64,000 nt of DNA, taken from the NCBI RefSeq assembly GCF_013912065.1, contig NZ_JACESA010000014.1, positions 1 to 64,000 of the forward strand. The letters run 5' to 3'. Under the pieces are notes generated by a model, which saw nothing but the letters and a program-made list of their open reading frames with translations, was not told the DNA's origin and made no database searches. Every line of letters begins with the position of its first letter. Position 1 is the first letter of the stretch. Both the position numbers and the translations under genes were made by a program. Source of the DNA: Brevundimonas sp. (GTDB lineage: Bacteria; Pseudomonadota; Alphaproteobacteria; Caulobacterales; Caulobacteraceae). Shown in pieces: positions 1 through 9,787 of this stretch.

Positions 1-925
1 TGATGTTGGCGGCCATCTCTTCCATCGAGGCCGAGGCCTGTTCGGCGGCGGCGGCCTGTTCGGTCGCGCCCTGGCTCATCTGTTCCGACGTCGAAGACAG
101 TTCCTGACTGCCCGCCGAGACATTGTCGGCGGCCGACAGCGCGTCGGAGACGACGCCGCGCAGGCGTTCGACCATCAGGTTGAGATCGCTCATCATGTCG
201 CCGATTTCGTCCCGGCTCGTTATCACGACGGTCTTCGTCAGGTCCCCGTCCGCGACTGTGCGAATGGATTCGCTTGCGCGGTTCAGGCCCTTGCGAATGA
301 TCAGGGTGATCGCGACGCCGCCGGCGGTCGCGCACAACAGAGCGATTATGGCGACGCTAATCAGGCTGATGCGCGCTTCATCGAACACGGCCTTCGCCTC
401 TTCGTCTGTTTGCGCCATCTTCGCCTTGTCGATCGAGACAATGGCCTGCGCGGCCTTCTCCATCGCGGACAGACTGACGCGCGCATCGTTCAGCATCAGC
501 GACGTCGCGCCGGCCCTGTCGCGGCGCAGAGCCCGCTGATGGATCTCGGCGCTTATCGGCTTGTAATCCGACCAGGCCTTGGCCAGCGAAATCCATTCGG
601 CCTTTGCTTGCGGCGACGCGGCCGCCTGCCCTTCGGCGAGCACTCGCTCCAGTCTCTCGCGCCCCTCGTCGACCTCGCTCGAGAAGGTCCGAATCTCCTC
701 GGGGTTTGTGGTCAGCAACATGCCGCGCTCGCGTCGGACGATTGCGCTGAACTCGGCTTCTATGGTCTGGGCGCGGCTCAATTGGGCGGCCGGCCCCGAG
801 ATCACATCGTGGGTCGCGGCGTTCAAGGACGACAAATGGTTGAGGGACAGGGCGACGAGCACGCCGATCGCCGCGATCAGCAACCCGAAGGTCAGGATCA
901 ACTTGGCCTTGATGGTAAAACGCAT
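1..925 (-). CDS. Methyl-accepting chemotaxis protein (partial, C-terminus off the left edge)
   Basis: This is a transmembrane chemoreceptor that signals to CheA/CheW. The 308 visible residues contain TM1 (about 8-30), an all-helical periplasmic sensor of the four-helix-bundle type (about 31-185), TM2 (about 187-210), a HAMP linker (about 205-257, with DGDLTKTV and RDEIGDMM) and the start of the coiled-coil signalling domain. The signalling part shows the family repeat EQAAAAEQASASMEEMAANI at the window edge. The ATG at 923-925 follows a GGGAGA-type ribosome site. The signalling tip lies outside the window. The ligand cannot be inferred. Family assignment is secure. Confidence 0.93.
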   Translation of the reverse strand, partial: MRFTIKAKLILTFGLLIAAIGVLVALSLNHLSSLNAATHDVISGPAAQLSRAQTIEAEFSAIVRRERGMLLTTNPEEIRTFSSEVDEGRERLERVLAEGQAAASPQAKAEWISLAKAWSDYKPISAEIHQRALRRDRAGATSLMLNDARVSLSAMEKAAQAIVSIDKAKMAQTDEEAKAVFDEARISLISVAIIALLCATAGGVAITLIIRKGLNRASESIRTVADGDLTKTVVITSRDEIGDMMSDLNLMVERLRGVVSDALSAADNVSAGSQELSSTSEQMSQGATEQAAAAEQASASMEEMAANI

Positions 926-1591
926 AGCCTATCTCCCGAAGAGCCGATCAATGACGAGCGACGGACGCGACCTGCGAAAGGGCGTCCTGGTGCAAATTGA
1001 AGACAACCGATAGCCGAGACGGTCAGGGCGATCTGGGGACTGAGCGAGTCAACGACCATCGGATTCGGCTCTCGAAGGGCTCGCGACATCGCAAACCCCA
1101 GACCACACCCCCCGATAATCGTCTCGCCATCCCTCGCCCATATGTTCGGCGCACAGCAACACAACTTAGGCTCATCATTACTGGAGATAGTTAAACCGAC
1201 TTCAAACGGTGAGTAAGGGATTCCACTTATCTATAAGCACCGATTATAACTAAGATTTTTTTGCATCGAGCTTAGCTCATGCCTCGCTAAGGATACACTT
1301 CTCGGTCGCTTTGAGGCTGAAATTGATCTCTACCCTGAACACATCTCCAGGTCGCCCTCACTAAAATCATGGAAACTCGCCCGAACCCTACATCGGGCTC
1401 TCAATCCCGATTCCATAAGGGGATGAAGCAGCGCGAGCCCACGTAAGACGCTTCTCCTCCTGGAGGGCGGCCGCGTGTCCGATCACGGGCTTGTCCTAGC
1501 CGAAAGGATTTCAGCGCCGCGCCAAACATTATCTCCCCGTTAACCATCCTCCCGGCATTTTCTGCCCAGTGATTTGCGGGAGCCTGTGGCG
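926..1591. other. Intergenic region, no gene seen
   Basis: About 665 bp between the chemoreceptor and fliQ. No reading frame here has coding character. A patch at roughly 1190-1290 is clearly richer in A and T than its surroundings and probably carries promoter signals. The right end holds a CtrA-type site before fliQ. I see no tRNA, no insertion-sequence end and no long repeat. Confidence 0.6.
1529..1547 (+). promoter_or_regulatory. Candidate CtrA binding site upstream of fliQ
   Basis: TTAT at 1529-1532, seven bases, then TTAACCAT at 1540-1547. This fits the CtrA site TTAA-N7-TTAA with one mismatch, and the right part is the TTAACCAT half-site. It lies about 45 bp before the fliQ ATG. In Caulobacter the fliQR operon is a CtrA-controlled class II flagellar operon, so position and target agree. 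Binding is inferred. Confidence 0.6.
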
Positions 1592-1855
1592 ATGAACGGC
1601 GCGGAAGTTCTGGATGTGGGGCGCGACGCCATCTGGCTGACGATCCAGCTTTGCCTGCCGGTCCTGCTGGTCGGCCTTGTTGTCGGCGTGGTGATCGGCC
1701 TGTTCCAGGCCCTGACGCAGATCCAGGAACAGACCCTGATCTATGCGCCCAAGATCATCGCCATCTTCGTGTCCCTGCTGCTGTTCCTGCCGTTGATGGG
1801 CGCCCTGCTGGGCGGGTTCATGCGCCAGATCGCGGCCCGCATCGCGGGTATGTAA
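1592..1855 (+). CDS. fliQ: Flagellar export apparatus protein FliQ
   Basis: Small inner-membrane component of the flagellar type III export gate, working with FliP and FliR. It has 87 residues and two hydrophobic helices around the family core LFQALTQIQEQTL. The normal FliQ length is about 88. I chose the ATG at 1592, which has a GCGGGAGC ribosome site upstream; an in-frame TTG at 1574 is the alternative. It is first in fliQ-fliR-flhB, with three bases between its stop and fliR. Confidence 0.93.
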   Translation: MNGAEVLDVGRDAIWLTIQLCLPVLLVGLVVGVVIGLFQALTQIQEQTLIYAPKIIAIFVSLLLFLPLMGALLGGFMRQIAARIAGM

Positions 1856-1858
1856 CAG

Positions 1859-2644
1859 GTGGAGGCGTATGCCACCGCAGACCAGGTCTGGGCCGGCGGG
1901 CTGATCTTCGCCCGGATCGGGGCGATCCTGATGCTGATCCCCGGAATCGGCGAGGCCTATGTCTCGCCGCGCATCCGCCTGTCGCTGGCCCTGTTGATCA
2001 GCCTGGCCCTGTGGCCTGTCGTGCGCGCCGGCCTGCCCGGCCTGCCCGAGACCTTGGGCGGCATGGCCGGCTGGGTGATCCGCGAGGTGGCGACTGGCCT
2101 GATGATCGGCCTGCTGCTGCGGATGTTCATGACCTCCCTGACGACGGCGGGCGAGATCGTGTCGCTGCAGACCACCCTCAGCTTCGCCCAGACGGCCAAT
2201 CCGCTGCAGGCCCAGCCTGGATCGACGGTGGCGTCCTTCCTGATGCTGTTCGGGGTGACGCTGATCTTCGCGACCGACACCCATCATCTGTTCATCGCGG
2301 GCATGGTGGGCTCCTATGATCTGATCGCTCCGGCTCGGCCCCTGATCATGAGCGATTTCACCGAAATGGCGGTGCGGACCCTGGGCGACAGTTTCCTGCT
2401 GGGGGTTCAATTATCGGCGCCGGTTCTGGTGTTCGCCCTGATCTTCAACCTGGCCTCGGGCCTGGTGGCGCGGGTCATGCCGTCGTTCCAGGTCTATTTC
2501 GCCGCCGCGCCCCTGAGCGTCATTCTGGGGCTGTCGATCTTCGCCCTGAGCCTGGGCGCCCTGGGCACCGTCTTCATCGACCGCTACCGCCGCCTCGCCG
2601 AGGTGTTCGCGGCCGGCGCCTTCGGGGGAGGCGCCGGTGGCTGA
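1859..2644 (+). CDS. fliR: Flagellar export apparatus protein FliR
   Basis: Polytopic inner-membrane protein of the flagellar type III export gate. It is 261 residues long, the usual size, with about six hydrophobic segments and FliR signatures such as RIGAILMLIPGIGEAYVSPR near the N-terminus. It starts with GTG at 1859, three bases after the fliQ stop. Its end overlaps the flhB start by eight bases, which suggests translational coupling. Confidence 0.93.
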   Translation: MEAYATADQVWAGGLIFARIGAILMLIPGIGEAYVSPRIRLSLALLISLALWPVVRAGLPGLPETLGGMAGWVIREVATGLMIGLLLRMFMTSLTTAGEIVSLQTTLSFAQTANPLQAQPGSTVASFLMLFGVTLIFATDTHHLFIAGMVGSYDLIAPARPLIMSDFTEMAVRTLGDSFLLGVQLSAPVLVFALIFNLASGLVARVMPSFQVYFAAAPLSVILGLSIFALSLGALGTVFIDRYRRLAEVFAAGAFGGGAGG

Positions 2645-3713
2645 AGGCGCCGATCCCGAGTCAAAAACCGAAGAGGCGACCCCGCGAAAACTCGAGGAGG
2701 CGCGCAAGAAGGGCGACTCCGCCAAGTCGCCCGACGTCGCCCAGGTCCTGTCCCTGGCGGGTGCGGCGGCCGTCATCCTGACCAGCGGCGGGTGGTTCGC
2801 CTCGTCCATGGCCGAACAGTTGGCCCCCTTCATCGCCCAACCCCATCAGATGCTGGGGATGCTGGAAGGCGGCGGCGGGGTTCAGATCCTGGTCCGGGCC
2901 CTGTGGGCCATGACCCCGTTCCTGGGCGCTGTCATGCTGGCCACCATCATCGGCGGGGCGGGCGGCAACCTGGCCCAGTCCGGCCTGATCTTCACGGCGG
3001 AGAAGTTGAAGCCGAAATGGTCGGCCGTGAACCCGCTGGAAGGCTTCAAGCGGATCTTCGGCCCCGATGGCCTGGTGCAGTTCCTCAAGACCTTCCTGAA
3101 GCTGATCGCCGTCTTCGTCGTCTGCTGGATGGTGCTGAAGCCTCATGTCCGCGAGTTCGAGAACATGGTGGCCATGAGCCCCCTGGCGATCCTGCCGCTG
3201 GCGCGGGATATGGCTCTGGCCCTGTTCGTGGCGGCGATCATCCTGCTGGGCGCCACGGCGGGCGCCGACTTCATCTGGCAGAAGTTCCGCTTCGCCAAGC
3301 GGATGCGGATGACCAAGGAAGAGGTCAAGGAAGACTACAAGCAGTCCGAGGGCGACCCCCACGTCAAGGCCAAGCTGAAACAGATCCGCATGCAGCGCAG
3401 CCGACAGCGGATGATGGCGAACGTACCCAAGGCCACGGTGATCGTGACCAACCCGACCCACTATTCCGTGGCTCTGCGCTACGAGCCCGACCAGGGCGAC
3501 GGGGCGCCGGTCTGCGTCGCCAAGGGCGTCGACGCCCTGGCCATGCGCATCCGGGAAGTAGCCAAGGAGCACAACGTGCCGATCATCGAGAACGTGCCCC
3601 TGGCCCGCGCCCTCTACGCCTCGGTCGAGGTGGACGCGGTCATTCCGAAGGAACATTTTGAAGCCGCCGCCAAGATCATCGGCTTCGTCTTCCAGTCCCG
3701 CAAACGTCGGTAA
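2637..3713 (+). CDS. flhB: Flagellar export switch protein FlhB
   Basis: Controls the substrate-specificity switch of flagellar export from rod/hook to filament proteins. It has 358 residues: a charged N-terminus (EEATPRKLEEARKKGD), four transmembrane segments and a cytoplasmic domain with the self-cleaving NPTH motif at about residues 272-275 (VTNPTHYSVALRY). The start is GTG at 2637, inside the end of fliR. It is last in the fliQ-fliR-flhB operon, and cckA follows after 63 bp, as in Caulobacter. Confidence 0.95.
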   Translation: MAEGADPESKTEEATPRKLEEARKKGDSAKSPDVAQVLSLAGAAAVILTSGGWFASSMAEQLAPFIAQPHQMLGMLEGGGGVQILVRALWAMTPFLGAVMLATIIGGAGGNLAQSGLIFTAEKLKPKWSAVNPLEGFKRIFGPDGLVQFLKTFLKLIAVFVVCWMVLKPHVREFENMVAMSPLAILPLARDMALALFVAAIILLGATAGADFIWQKFRFAKRMRMTKEEVKEDYKQSEGDPHVKAKLKQIRMQRSRQRMMANVPKATVIVTNPTHYSVALRYEPDQGDGAPVCVAKGVDALAMRIREVAKEHNVPIIENVPLARALYASVEVDAVIPKEHFEAAAKIIGFVFQSRKRR

Positions 3714-3776
3714 GAGCCCTGTAAGGCTTGCGGCCGGATTTGAGGTTATGATCAGTCCTCTGATTCGCGAGGCCGC

Positions 3777-5828
3777 ATGACGCCCACCCGTCGCCGTTCG
3801 TTCGATATCCTGTCCGCCGCGACGGCCTTCGGCGTCGTCGTGGCCGTGGCGGCGTTGGCCTATCCGGCGTTCAAGACCAATCCGACCTCGGCGCCGGGCA
3901 TGATCCTGATCATCACCGTCGGGCTGATCGCCCTGATCGGCCTGTTCGGGTTTCGCCGCGCTGAGACGGTCAAACCGTCCAGCGACGTCGCGGTGGACCT
4001 GCTCGACGCCATGGCCGAGCCGGCGGCCCTGGTGTGGGACACGGGCCAGGTCCTGGCCTTCAACGCCGCCTGGGCCCAGGCGGACGGCGCCACGACCGCC
4101 CTGCCGCGCGGCAAGTCGGCCCAGGCCCTGTACATGGCCTTCGCCCAGGCGCGCCGGGGAGAGCCGGGCCACGCCATCGTCCAGATCGGCGAGCGCGAGG
4201 CCGAGGTCGTCATCGGCCGTGCCGGCGACGACCGTTTCCTGATGCGGGTCGCGCCCGAGGCTGTCCTGCCCCTGGCCGCCCCTCCTGCCCCCACGACCAA
4301 CGGCGCGGGCGCCGGTGAATCCCGCGCCATGGCCGCGGGCGCGCCTTTCGGCTCGGCCGTGATCGACGGCGACGACCTGTTCGCCGGCCGGGCCCAGGAG
4401 GCCAACACCGCCCTGGCGGTGCTGACCGGCCCCAACGCCGCGCGCGACGCCGCTTTCGGTCATCTGTTCGATCCCATCGGCGTGGCCGAGGCCCGGCTGA
4501 AGCTGGCTGCCGGATCTTCCGGCCCGATCGAGCTGGTCGCCCGCGCCCATCCCGACAAGATGCTTCATCTGTATGTGGCGCCCGAAGGCGGGCAGCAGCG
4601 CATCTGGCTGTTCGACGTCTCGGCGCAGAAGTCGATGGAGCTGCAGCTGTCCCAGGCCCAGAAGATGCAGGCCGTGGGCCAGCTGGCCGGGGGCGTGGCG
4701 CACGATTTCAACAATCTGCTGACCGCGATCCAGCTGCAGCTGTCGGGCCTGCTGGAACGGCATCCGGTCGGCGACCCCTCCTACGAGGGGCTGAACGAGA
4801 TCCGCCAGACCGCAATCCGCGCCGCCGACCTGGTGCGTAAGCTGCTGGCCTTCTCGCGCAAGTCGACCGTGCGGCGCGAGCGGCTGGATCTGGGCGAACT
4901 GGTCGGCGAATTCGCCATACTGCTGCGCCGGCTGCTGCGCGAGGACGTGCGGCTGGAGACCGACTATGGCCGCGACCTGCCGGTGGTGCTGGCCGACAAG
5001 AGCCAGCTGGAAACCGCCGTCATGAACCTGGCCGTCAACGCCCGCGACGCCATGCGCGGCGTGGTCGAGCCAGGCGACGCGGTCGTGACCATCACCACCC
5101 GTCGTCTGACCGCCCAACAGGCCCGCGACCTGGGCTGGATCGACGCCCCCACCGACGAGGTCGCCCTGATCGAGGTGTCCGACACCGGCCCCGGCGTCCC
5201 GCCCGAACTGGTCGACAAGATCTTCGAACCCTTCTTCACCACCAAGGCGGTGAACGAAGGCACCGGCATGGGGCTGGCCACCGTCTACGGCATCGCACAG
5301 CAGGCCGGCGGCCATATCTCGGTCAGCAATATCGAGGGGCCGCACGGGATGAGCATGGGGGCGTCCTTCCGCATCTTCCTGCCGGCGGCGGGCGAGGCGG
5401 AACTGGCCGAGGTTCAGCCGGTCGAGGTCAAGGTCAAGGCGCCGCGCGACCTGTCGGGCGCCGGCCGCATCCTGTTCGTCGAGGACGAGGACGCCGTGCG
5501 CGGCATCGCCGCCCGCCTGCTGCGCCAACGCGGCTATGAGGTGATCGAGGCCGCCGACGGCGAGGAGGCCCTGATCCTGGCGGAAGAGCACGCGGGCCAG
5601 ATCGACATGATGATCTCCGACGTCATCATGCCCGGCCTGGACGGCCCGTCGCTGCTGAAGAAGGCGCGCAAATACCTGGGCGACGCCCCGGTCATGTTCA
5701 TCTCGGGCTATGCCGAAAGCGACTTCTCCGACCTGCTGCAGGACGAGGTCGGGGTGTCCTTCCTGCCCAAGCCGCTGGATATCAAGACCCTGGCGGAACG
5801 GGTGAAACAGGAACTGCACGCGGGCTGA
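3777..5828 (+). CDS. cckA: Hybrid sensor histidine kinase CckA
   Basis: Essential cell-cycle kinase/phosphatase that feeds phosphate through ChpT to CtrA and CpdR. It has 683 residues, against about 690 in Caulobacter. Visible parts are two N-terminal transmembrane segments (about 13-33 and 40-60), a divergent PAS-like region, a phosphoacceptor motif GGVAHDFNN (His309), an ATPase domain with DTGPGVP and [11 protein letters not shown], and a C-terminal receiver with MISDVIMPG (Asp615). It follows flhB. The ATG at 3777 is the only reasonable start. I see no clear promoter in the 63-bp gap, so it may be transcribed partly from the flagellar operon. Confidence 0.95.
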   Translation: MTPTRRRSFDILSAATAFGVVVAVAALAYPAFKTNPTSAPGMILIITVGLIALIGLFGFRRAETVKPSSDVAVDLLDAMAEPAALVWDTGQVLAFNAAWAQADGATTALPRGKSAQALYMAFAQARRGEPGHAIVQIGEREAEVVIGRAGDDRFLMRVAPEAVLPLAAPPAPTTNGAGAGESRAMAAGAPFGSAVIDGDDLFAGRAQEANTALAVLTGPNAARDAAFGHLFDPIGVAEARLKLAAGSSGPIELVARAHPDKMLHLYVAPEGGQQRIWLFDVSAQKSMELQLSQAQKMQAVGQLAGGVAHDFNNLLTAIQLQLSGLLERHPVGDPSYEGLNEIRQTAIRAADLVRKLLAFSRKSTVRRERLDLGELVGEFAILLRRLLREDVRLETDYGRDLPVVLADKSQLETAVMNLAVNARDAMRGVVEPGDAVVTITTRRLTAQQARDLGWIDAPTDEVALIEVSDTGPGVPPELVDKIFEPFFTTKAVNEGTGMGLATVYGIAQQAGGHISVSNIEGPHGMSMGASFRIFLPAAGEAELAEVQPVEVKVKAPRDLSGAGRILFVEDEDAVRGIAARLLRQRGYEVIEAADGEEALILAEEHAGQIDMMISDVIMPGLDGPSLLKKARKYLGDAPVMFISGYAESDFSDLLQDEVGVSFLPKPLDIKTLAERVKQELHAG

Positions 5829-5911
5829 GCCCTGCGACGATCAACAGGCTTGCCAGACGCGGCCGGGCGCCGACCAATGTCCTCCTGTTATGTTCCAAGA
5901 GGGGTTCCGCC

Positions 5912-7711
5912 ATGATCGATCGTCGCCGACTGATGTTGTCCGTCGCCGGAGCGGGCCTGGCCTCGGCCTTGCCGGCCTTCGCCCGGACGCCCGAAGCCGA
6001 TGCGCGACTGGACGCCCTGCTGACCGGCTGGTTCGACGAGGATATCGAGGACAGCCCCGAGAGCGCGACCAGCCTGGGCCTCGACAAGGGCGACAGGGCC
6101 GAGCTGTCCGGCCGCCTGTCTCAGCGTGGCCCGGCCGATGTGGCGCGCGACAAGGCCAGGGCGGTCGAGCGGTGGCGCGTCCTGCAAACCTTCCCCAAGG
6201 CCGAACTGAGCCCGGCGTCGCTGATCACCTATGAGATCGCTGCCTTCAACGCCGAAACCGGGGCCTCGGCGGCGCGGTTCGACTACGGCAATGTGGGCGG
6301 CGGCGGCCGCCAGGGCCCCTATGTCGTGACCCAGATGTCCGGCGCCTATTTCACCGTGCCGGACTTCCTGGAGAACCAGCACCGGATAGAGACGACGACC
6401 GACGCCGAAGCCTTCCTGGAGCGGGTCGAGGCCTTCGGCGACGTGCTGGACCAGGAAACCCAGCGGGTGCGGGCCGACGGCGACCGGGACATCGTCCTGT
6501 CGACGGTGCTGATGCAGAAGACGCTGGATCAGCTCAACGCCCTATCCCGCATGTCCGGCGCGGACATGGCCTTCGTCAAGGCTCTGGGCCGCAAGACGGC
6601 GGAGCGCGGAATCCCCGGCGACTGGAGCACCCGCGCCGCCGCACTGGTCGAGGAGAAGGTCAAACCGGCCCTGTCCCGTCAGGCCGAGACATTGAAGGCG
6701 CAACAGCCCAGGTCGTCCGAGGACGTGGGCCTCTGGCGCTTCCCGCAAGGCGACGCCCTCTACGCGCAGAACCTGAAGACCTATACGACCACCGACCTGT
6801 CGGGCGGCGAGATCCACCGGATGGGGCTGGAACAGGTGGCGGAGATCAGCGCCGAGATCGATGCGATCCTGAAGGCCCAGGGCATGACCCGGGGCACGGT
6901 CGGCGAACGGATCGCCGCCCTCAACGCCGATCCGGCCCAGCTCTGGCCCAACACCGACGCCGGCAAGATGGAATTGATCGCTTCGCTTAACGCCCAGGTC
7001 GAGGCGCTGCAGCCGTTGCTGCCGCGGATGTTCGGCCATCTGCCGAAGTCGAAGGTCGAGGTTCGCCGGGTGCCGCCGTCGATCGAGGTCGGAGCGCCGG
7101 GCGGGTACTACCAGGCGCCGACGCTGGATGGATCACGACCGGGCGCCTATTACATCAACCTGCGCGATACGGCGAACTGGCCGAAATTCTCGCTGCCGAC
7201 CCTGACCTATCACGAGGCTTCGCCCGGCCACCATCTGCAGGTCGCCCTGGCGCGCGAGATGGACAGCCTGCCGATCTATCGCCGCGCCGGCGGATTCTCG
7301 GCCTTCAACGAGGGCTGGGCGCTCTATGCCGAAGGCGTCGCCGCCAACGACCTGGACGTCTATGCCGACGATCCGCTGGGCCGGGTCGGCTTCCTGGGGT
7401 CATACCTGTTCCGCGCCGTTCGTCTGGTGGTCGACACCGGTCTGCATCACGAGCGCTGGAGCCGTCAGCGGGCCATCGACTATATGGCCGCCTCCGGCGC
7501 CAAACCGGGCGACGCCTCGGCCAGCGAGATCGACCGCTATTGCGTCATGCCGGGCCAGGCCTGTTCCTACAAGATCGGCCACACCGTCATCGCGGGCCTG
7601 CGCCGCGAGGCCGAAGCCCGTCCCGGCTTCGACCTCAAGGCCTTCCACGACAAGGTCCTGGCCAACGGATCGGTCCCGCTGTCGGTGCTGCAGAAGATCA
7701 TGACGGCCTGA
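5912..7711 (+). CDS. Exported DUF885 family protein (putative metallopeptidase)
   Basis: A 599-residue protein with a cleavable signal (MIDRRRLMLSVAGAGLASA, with the Ala-rich end LPAFA), so it probably acts in the periplasm. The arginine pair before the hydrophobic core may suggest Tat export. The rest is one DUF885 domain with the family hallmark HEASPGHHLQ at about residue 430 and FNEGWALYAEG soon after. These His/Glu motifs look like metal ligands of a zinc peptidase fold. Substrate unknown. It stands alone between cckA and the convergent cheR. Confidence 0.85.
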   Translation: MIDRRRLMLSVAGAGLASALPAFARTPEADARLDALLTGWFDEDIEDSPESATSLGLDKGDRAELSGRLSQRGPADVARDKARAVERWRVLQTFPKAELSPASLITYEIAAFNAETGASAARFDYGNVGGGGRQGPYVVTQMSGAYFTVPDFLENQHRIETTTDAEAFLERVEAFGDVLDQETQRVRADGDRDIVLSTVLMQKTLDQLNALSRMSGADMAFVKALGRKTAERGIPGDWSTRAAALVEEKVKPALSRQAETLKAQQPRSSEDVGLWRFPQGDALYAQNLKTYTTTDLSGGEIHRMGLEQVAEISAEIDAILKAQGMTRGTVGERIAALNADPAQLWPNTDAGKMELIASLNAQVEALQPLLPRMFGHLPKSKVEVRRVPPSIEVGAPGGYYQAPTLDGSRPGAYYINLRDTANWPKFSLPTLTYHEASPGHHLQVALAREMDSLPIYRRAGGFSAFNEGWALYAEGVAANDLDVYADDPLGRVGFLGSYLFRAVRLVVDTGLHHERWSRQRAIDYMAASGAKPGDASASEIDRYCVMPGQACSYKIGHTVIAGLRREAEARPGFDLKAFHDKVLANGSVPLSVLQKIMTA

Positions 7712-7733
7712 AGCGCGCCGTCGTCGCCCGAGG

Positions 7734-8549
7734 TCAGGCGGCGCGGCGAAGGGCCGAGGGGCTCTTGACGTAGAGCCCCTTGCGGCCGCTGACGGGGCGG
7801 AAGGCGACGGTCTCGCCTTCCAGCTGTTCGTCGGCGCCGAGGAAGAGGCAACCGTCATCGACCAGGCGGCGTTCCAGCCCGTCCAGCACGCGGGCGCGAC
7901 GCGTCGGCTCCATGTCGACGAGCACATTGCGGCAGAAGATGACGTCGAATCGGGCGTCGTCGGTCGGTTCGTCCAGCAGATTGGCCCGGCCGAAGCGGAC
8001 GGCGGCGGCCAGTTCGTCGCGGACCCGCCAATTGTCCTCGACCGGCTCGAACCAGCGCAGCATGGTCCGGGCGGTCAGGCCGCGCTGGATCTCGAAACCG
8101 GTGTAGAGGCCCGATCGCGCCTTTTCGATCGCGCGCTGCGACAGGTCGGTGGCGACCAGGTCCACGGGGATGCCGATCTCCAGACCGGCCATGGCGACAG
8201 ACCAGGCCTCCTGGCCCGTGGAGCAGCCGGCGGACCAGAGGCTGACCCGGCCGCCCGGCCTGACACGGCTCAGCGCCGGAAGCAGTTCCTTCTCCAGCAC
8301 GGCGAAGGGGGAGCGGTCGCGGCGGAACCAGGTCTCGGCGTTCAACAGGGCCTCGATCACCGCCCAGCCAAGAGAGGCGACGGGATTGGCCCAGAGATTG
8401 GTCAACAGGGCCTCGACATTGGCATAGCCCTCGCGACGCGCGATCGGCCCCAGCCGGTGTTCGGCCAGATGGATGCGATCCCGCGTCAGCCGATAGCCGG
8501 CGCGGGTGGCCAAGAGTCCTTGGAGCCTATCGAAATCCTCGGGTGTCAT
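7734..8549 (-). CDS. cheR: CheR-type protein-glutamate methyltransferase
   Basis: SAM-dependent methyltransferase that methylates chemoreceptor glutamates. It has 271 residues: an N-terminal CheR helical domain (MTPEDFDRLQGLLATRAGY), then the catalytic domain with LWSAGCSTGQEAWSVAM (SAM loop) and FDVIFCRNVLVDM. The ATG at 8547-8549 overlaps the stop of the upstream cheY by four bases (ATGA), so the two are coupled. With cheY and chpT it forms a minus-strand group like the chpT neighbourhood of Caulobacter. An adaptor role outside classical chemotaxis is possible. Confidence 0.9.
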   Translation of the reverse strand: MTPEDFDRLQGLLATRAGYRLTRDRIHLAEHRLGPIARREGYANVEALLTNLWANPVASLGWAVIEALLNAETWFRRDRSPFAVLEKELLPALSRVRPGGRVSLWSAGCSTGQEAWSVAMAGLEIGIPVDLVATDLSQRAIEKARSGLYTGFEIQRGLTARTMLRWFEPVEDNWRVRDELAAAVRFGRANLLDEPTDDARFDVIFCRNVLVDMEPTRRARVLDGLERRLVDDGCLFLGADEQLEGETVAFRPVSGRKGLYVKSPSALRRAA

Positions 8550-8923
8550 GCCGCGATCGCCCCGACCTCCATCAGCTTGGATTGGAGGATCTCGCCGTCG
8601 AAGGGCTTCATCACATAGTCGTCGGCGCCGGCGGCGAGGGCCTCGGCGATCCGTTCGGGGCGGGTCTCGATGGTGCAGAACAGGATCTTGGGCTGGTCGC
8701 CGCCCGGCAGGGCGCGCAGGCGCCGCAACAAGGTCAGTCCGTCCATCACCGGCATGTTCCAGTCGATCAGCAGCATGTCCGGCATGGCGCCGGTGCAATA
8801 GGCTAGGGCCTCGGCGCCGTCGGCGGCCTCGTCGACCTCATAGCCCAGGCCCTCGACGATCCGGCGGGCCACCTTGCGGATGATCCGGCTATCGTCGACG
8901 ATGAGACAGGTTTTGAAATCCAA
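8546..8923 (-). CDS. cheY: CheY-like single-domain response regulator
   Basis: A 125-residue stand-alone receiver domain. It has the acidic pair (CLIVDDSRIIRKVARR), the phosphoacceptor in LLIDWNMPVMDG, and the conserved Lys in DDYVMKPFDG. There is no output domain, so it acts by protein binding, for example at the flagellar switch or another partner. The start is TTG at 8921-8923 with GGGAG six bases upstream. It lies directly upstream of cheR and 87 bp downstream of chpT on the same strand. Confidence 0.88.
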   Translation of the reverse strand: MDFKTCLIVDDSRIIRKVARRIVEGLGYEVDEAADGAEALAYCTGAMPDMLLIDWNMPVMDGLTLLRRLRALPGGDQPKILFCTIETRPERIAEALAAGADDYVMKPFDGEILQSKLMEVGAIAA

Positions 8924-9010
8924 GGCGGGCTCCCAGGCGCTGGACCTCCGGCAGAAGCCACGCGTCTACAGCATTCCCCGATTCCAGTTAACGAGTCGTT
9001 GGGAAACGCC

Positions 9011-9691
9011 TCACGCGGGCATTCGCGCGACCAGAACGACCCGACCGTCCTCGACTGTCACATTCAACGCGCCGCCCGCCTCGACGACGGTCAGCCACAG
9101 CCAGTAGGGCTGGATCCATTGTCCCGCCAACCCCTCGGTCAGCCGCTCTCCCGCCAGGCCCGTGACCGCCTCGGGTTTCAGCCGCGCGCGGGCGCCTTCG
9201 GCGAAACCCTCGATGAAAAGGTCACCGTTTTCAACGCGCGACTGCACCACCGCATTGCCGCCCATCGGCAGGGCGCCGACGGTCAGATAGGCCAGGTTGG
9301 TCAGGGCGCGGGCCTGGGGCTTGGAGAACTCGCCTTCTGCGATGCGCCAGTCCAGCGAGGCGCGCCCACCCTCCGTCATGCCGGTGACCAGACCCTGAAG
9401 CTCCCGGGCGGTGAACCGCTCGCTGGTGGTCGCCGCACCGAAGGCGACACGGGCGAAATGCACCAGAGAGACCATTTTCCGGGCGCTCTGTTCGATCAGG
9501 CCCATGGCGTCTTCACGCATGTCCTGGGCCGACGGATCCTTCAGAAGGTCCAGTCCCGACACGATGGCGCCAGACGGGCTGATGAAGTCGTGACAAAGCT
9601 TGGCGGCGATGAAAGTGGCCAGTTCGGCGCCGTCGACGGGGAGGTCCAGCGGGGCTTCGGCGGCGTCGGTCGGGGTCATGGAGGCCAGCAT
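9011..9691 (-). CDS. chpT: Histidine phosphotransferase ChpT
   Basis: Carries phosphate from CckA to CtrA and CpdR in the cell-cycle relay. The motif KLCHDFISPSGAIVSGLDLL holds the phosphorylated His (His34 with this start), followed by a degenerate, non-catalytic Bergerat-like domain as in the Caulobacter protein. The frame is open to 9769, but the extra upstream segment has low coding character and would leave only 18 bp before the divergent cysQ. I therefore prefer the ATG at 9689-9691; an ATG at 9677-9679 is also possible. It is first in chpT-cheY-cheR. Confidence 0.92.
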   Translation of the reverse strand: MLASMTPTDAAEAPLDLPVDGAELATFIAAKLCHDFISPSGAIVSGLDLLKDPSAQDMREDAMGLIEQSARKMVSLVHFARVAFGAATTSERFTARELQGLVTGMTEGGRASLDWRIAEGEFSKPQARALTNLAYLTVGALPMGGNAVVQSRVENGDLFIEGFAEGARARLKPEAVTGLAGERLTEGLAGQWIQPYWLWLTVVEAGGALNVTVEDGRVVLVARMPA

Positions 9692-9787
9692 GCTTTCGTC
9701 GGCGTTCAGGTCACAGTTGGTGTCGCGCGCGAAGCTGACGTGATTTGCCGGTTCATGGAACCGCCGCAATAGTCTATCGAGCCCGCA

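Noticed and set aside
1360-1420. T-loop-like GGTTCGGG on the minus strand, as a possible tRNA or tmRNA end
   Set aside because: No acceptor stem, anticodon arm or CCA end could be built around it.
2661-5819. A 1052-codon open frame on the minus strand across flhB and cckA
   Set aside because: It is antisense to two certain genes, rich in His/Gln/Arg and without any family motif. Such frames are a by-product of high GC at third codon positions.
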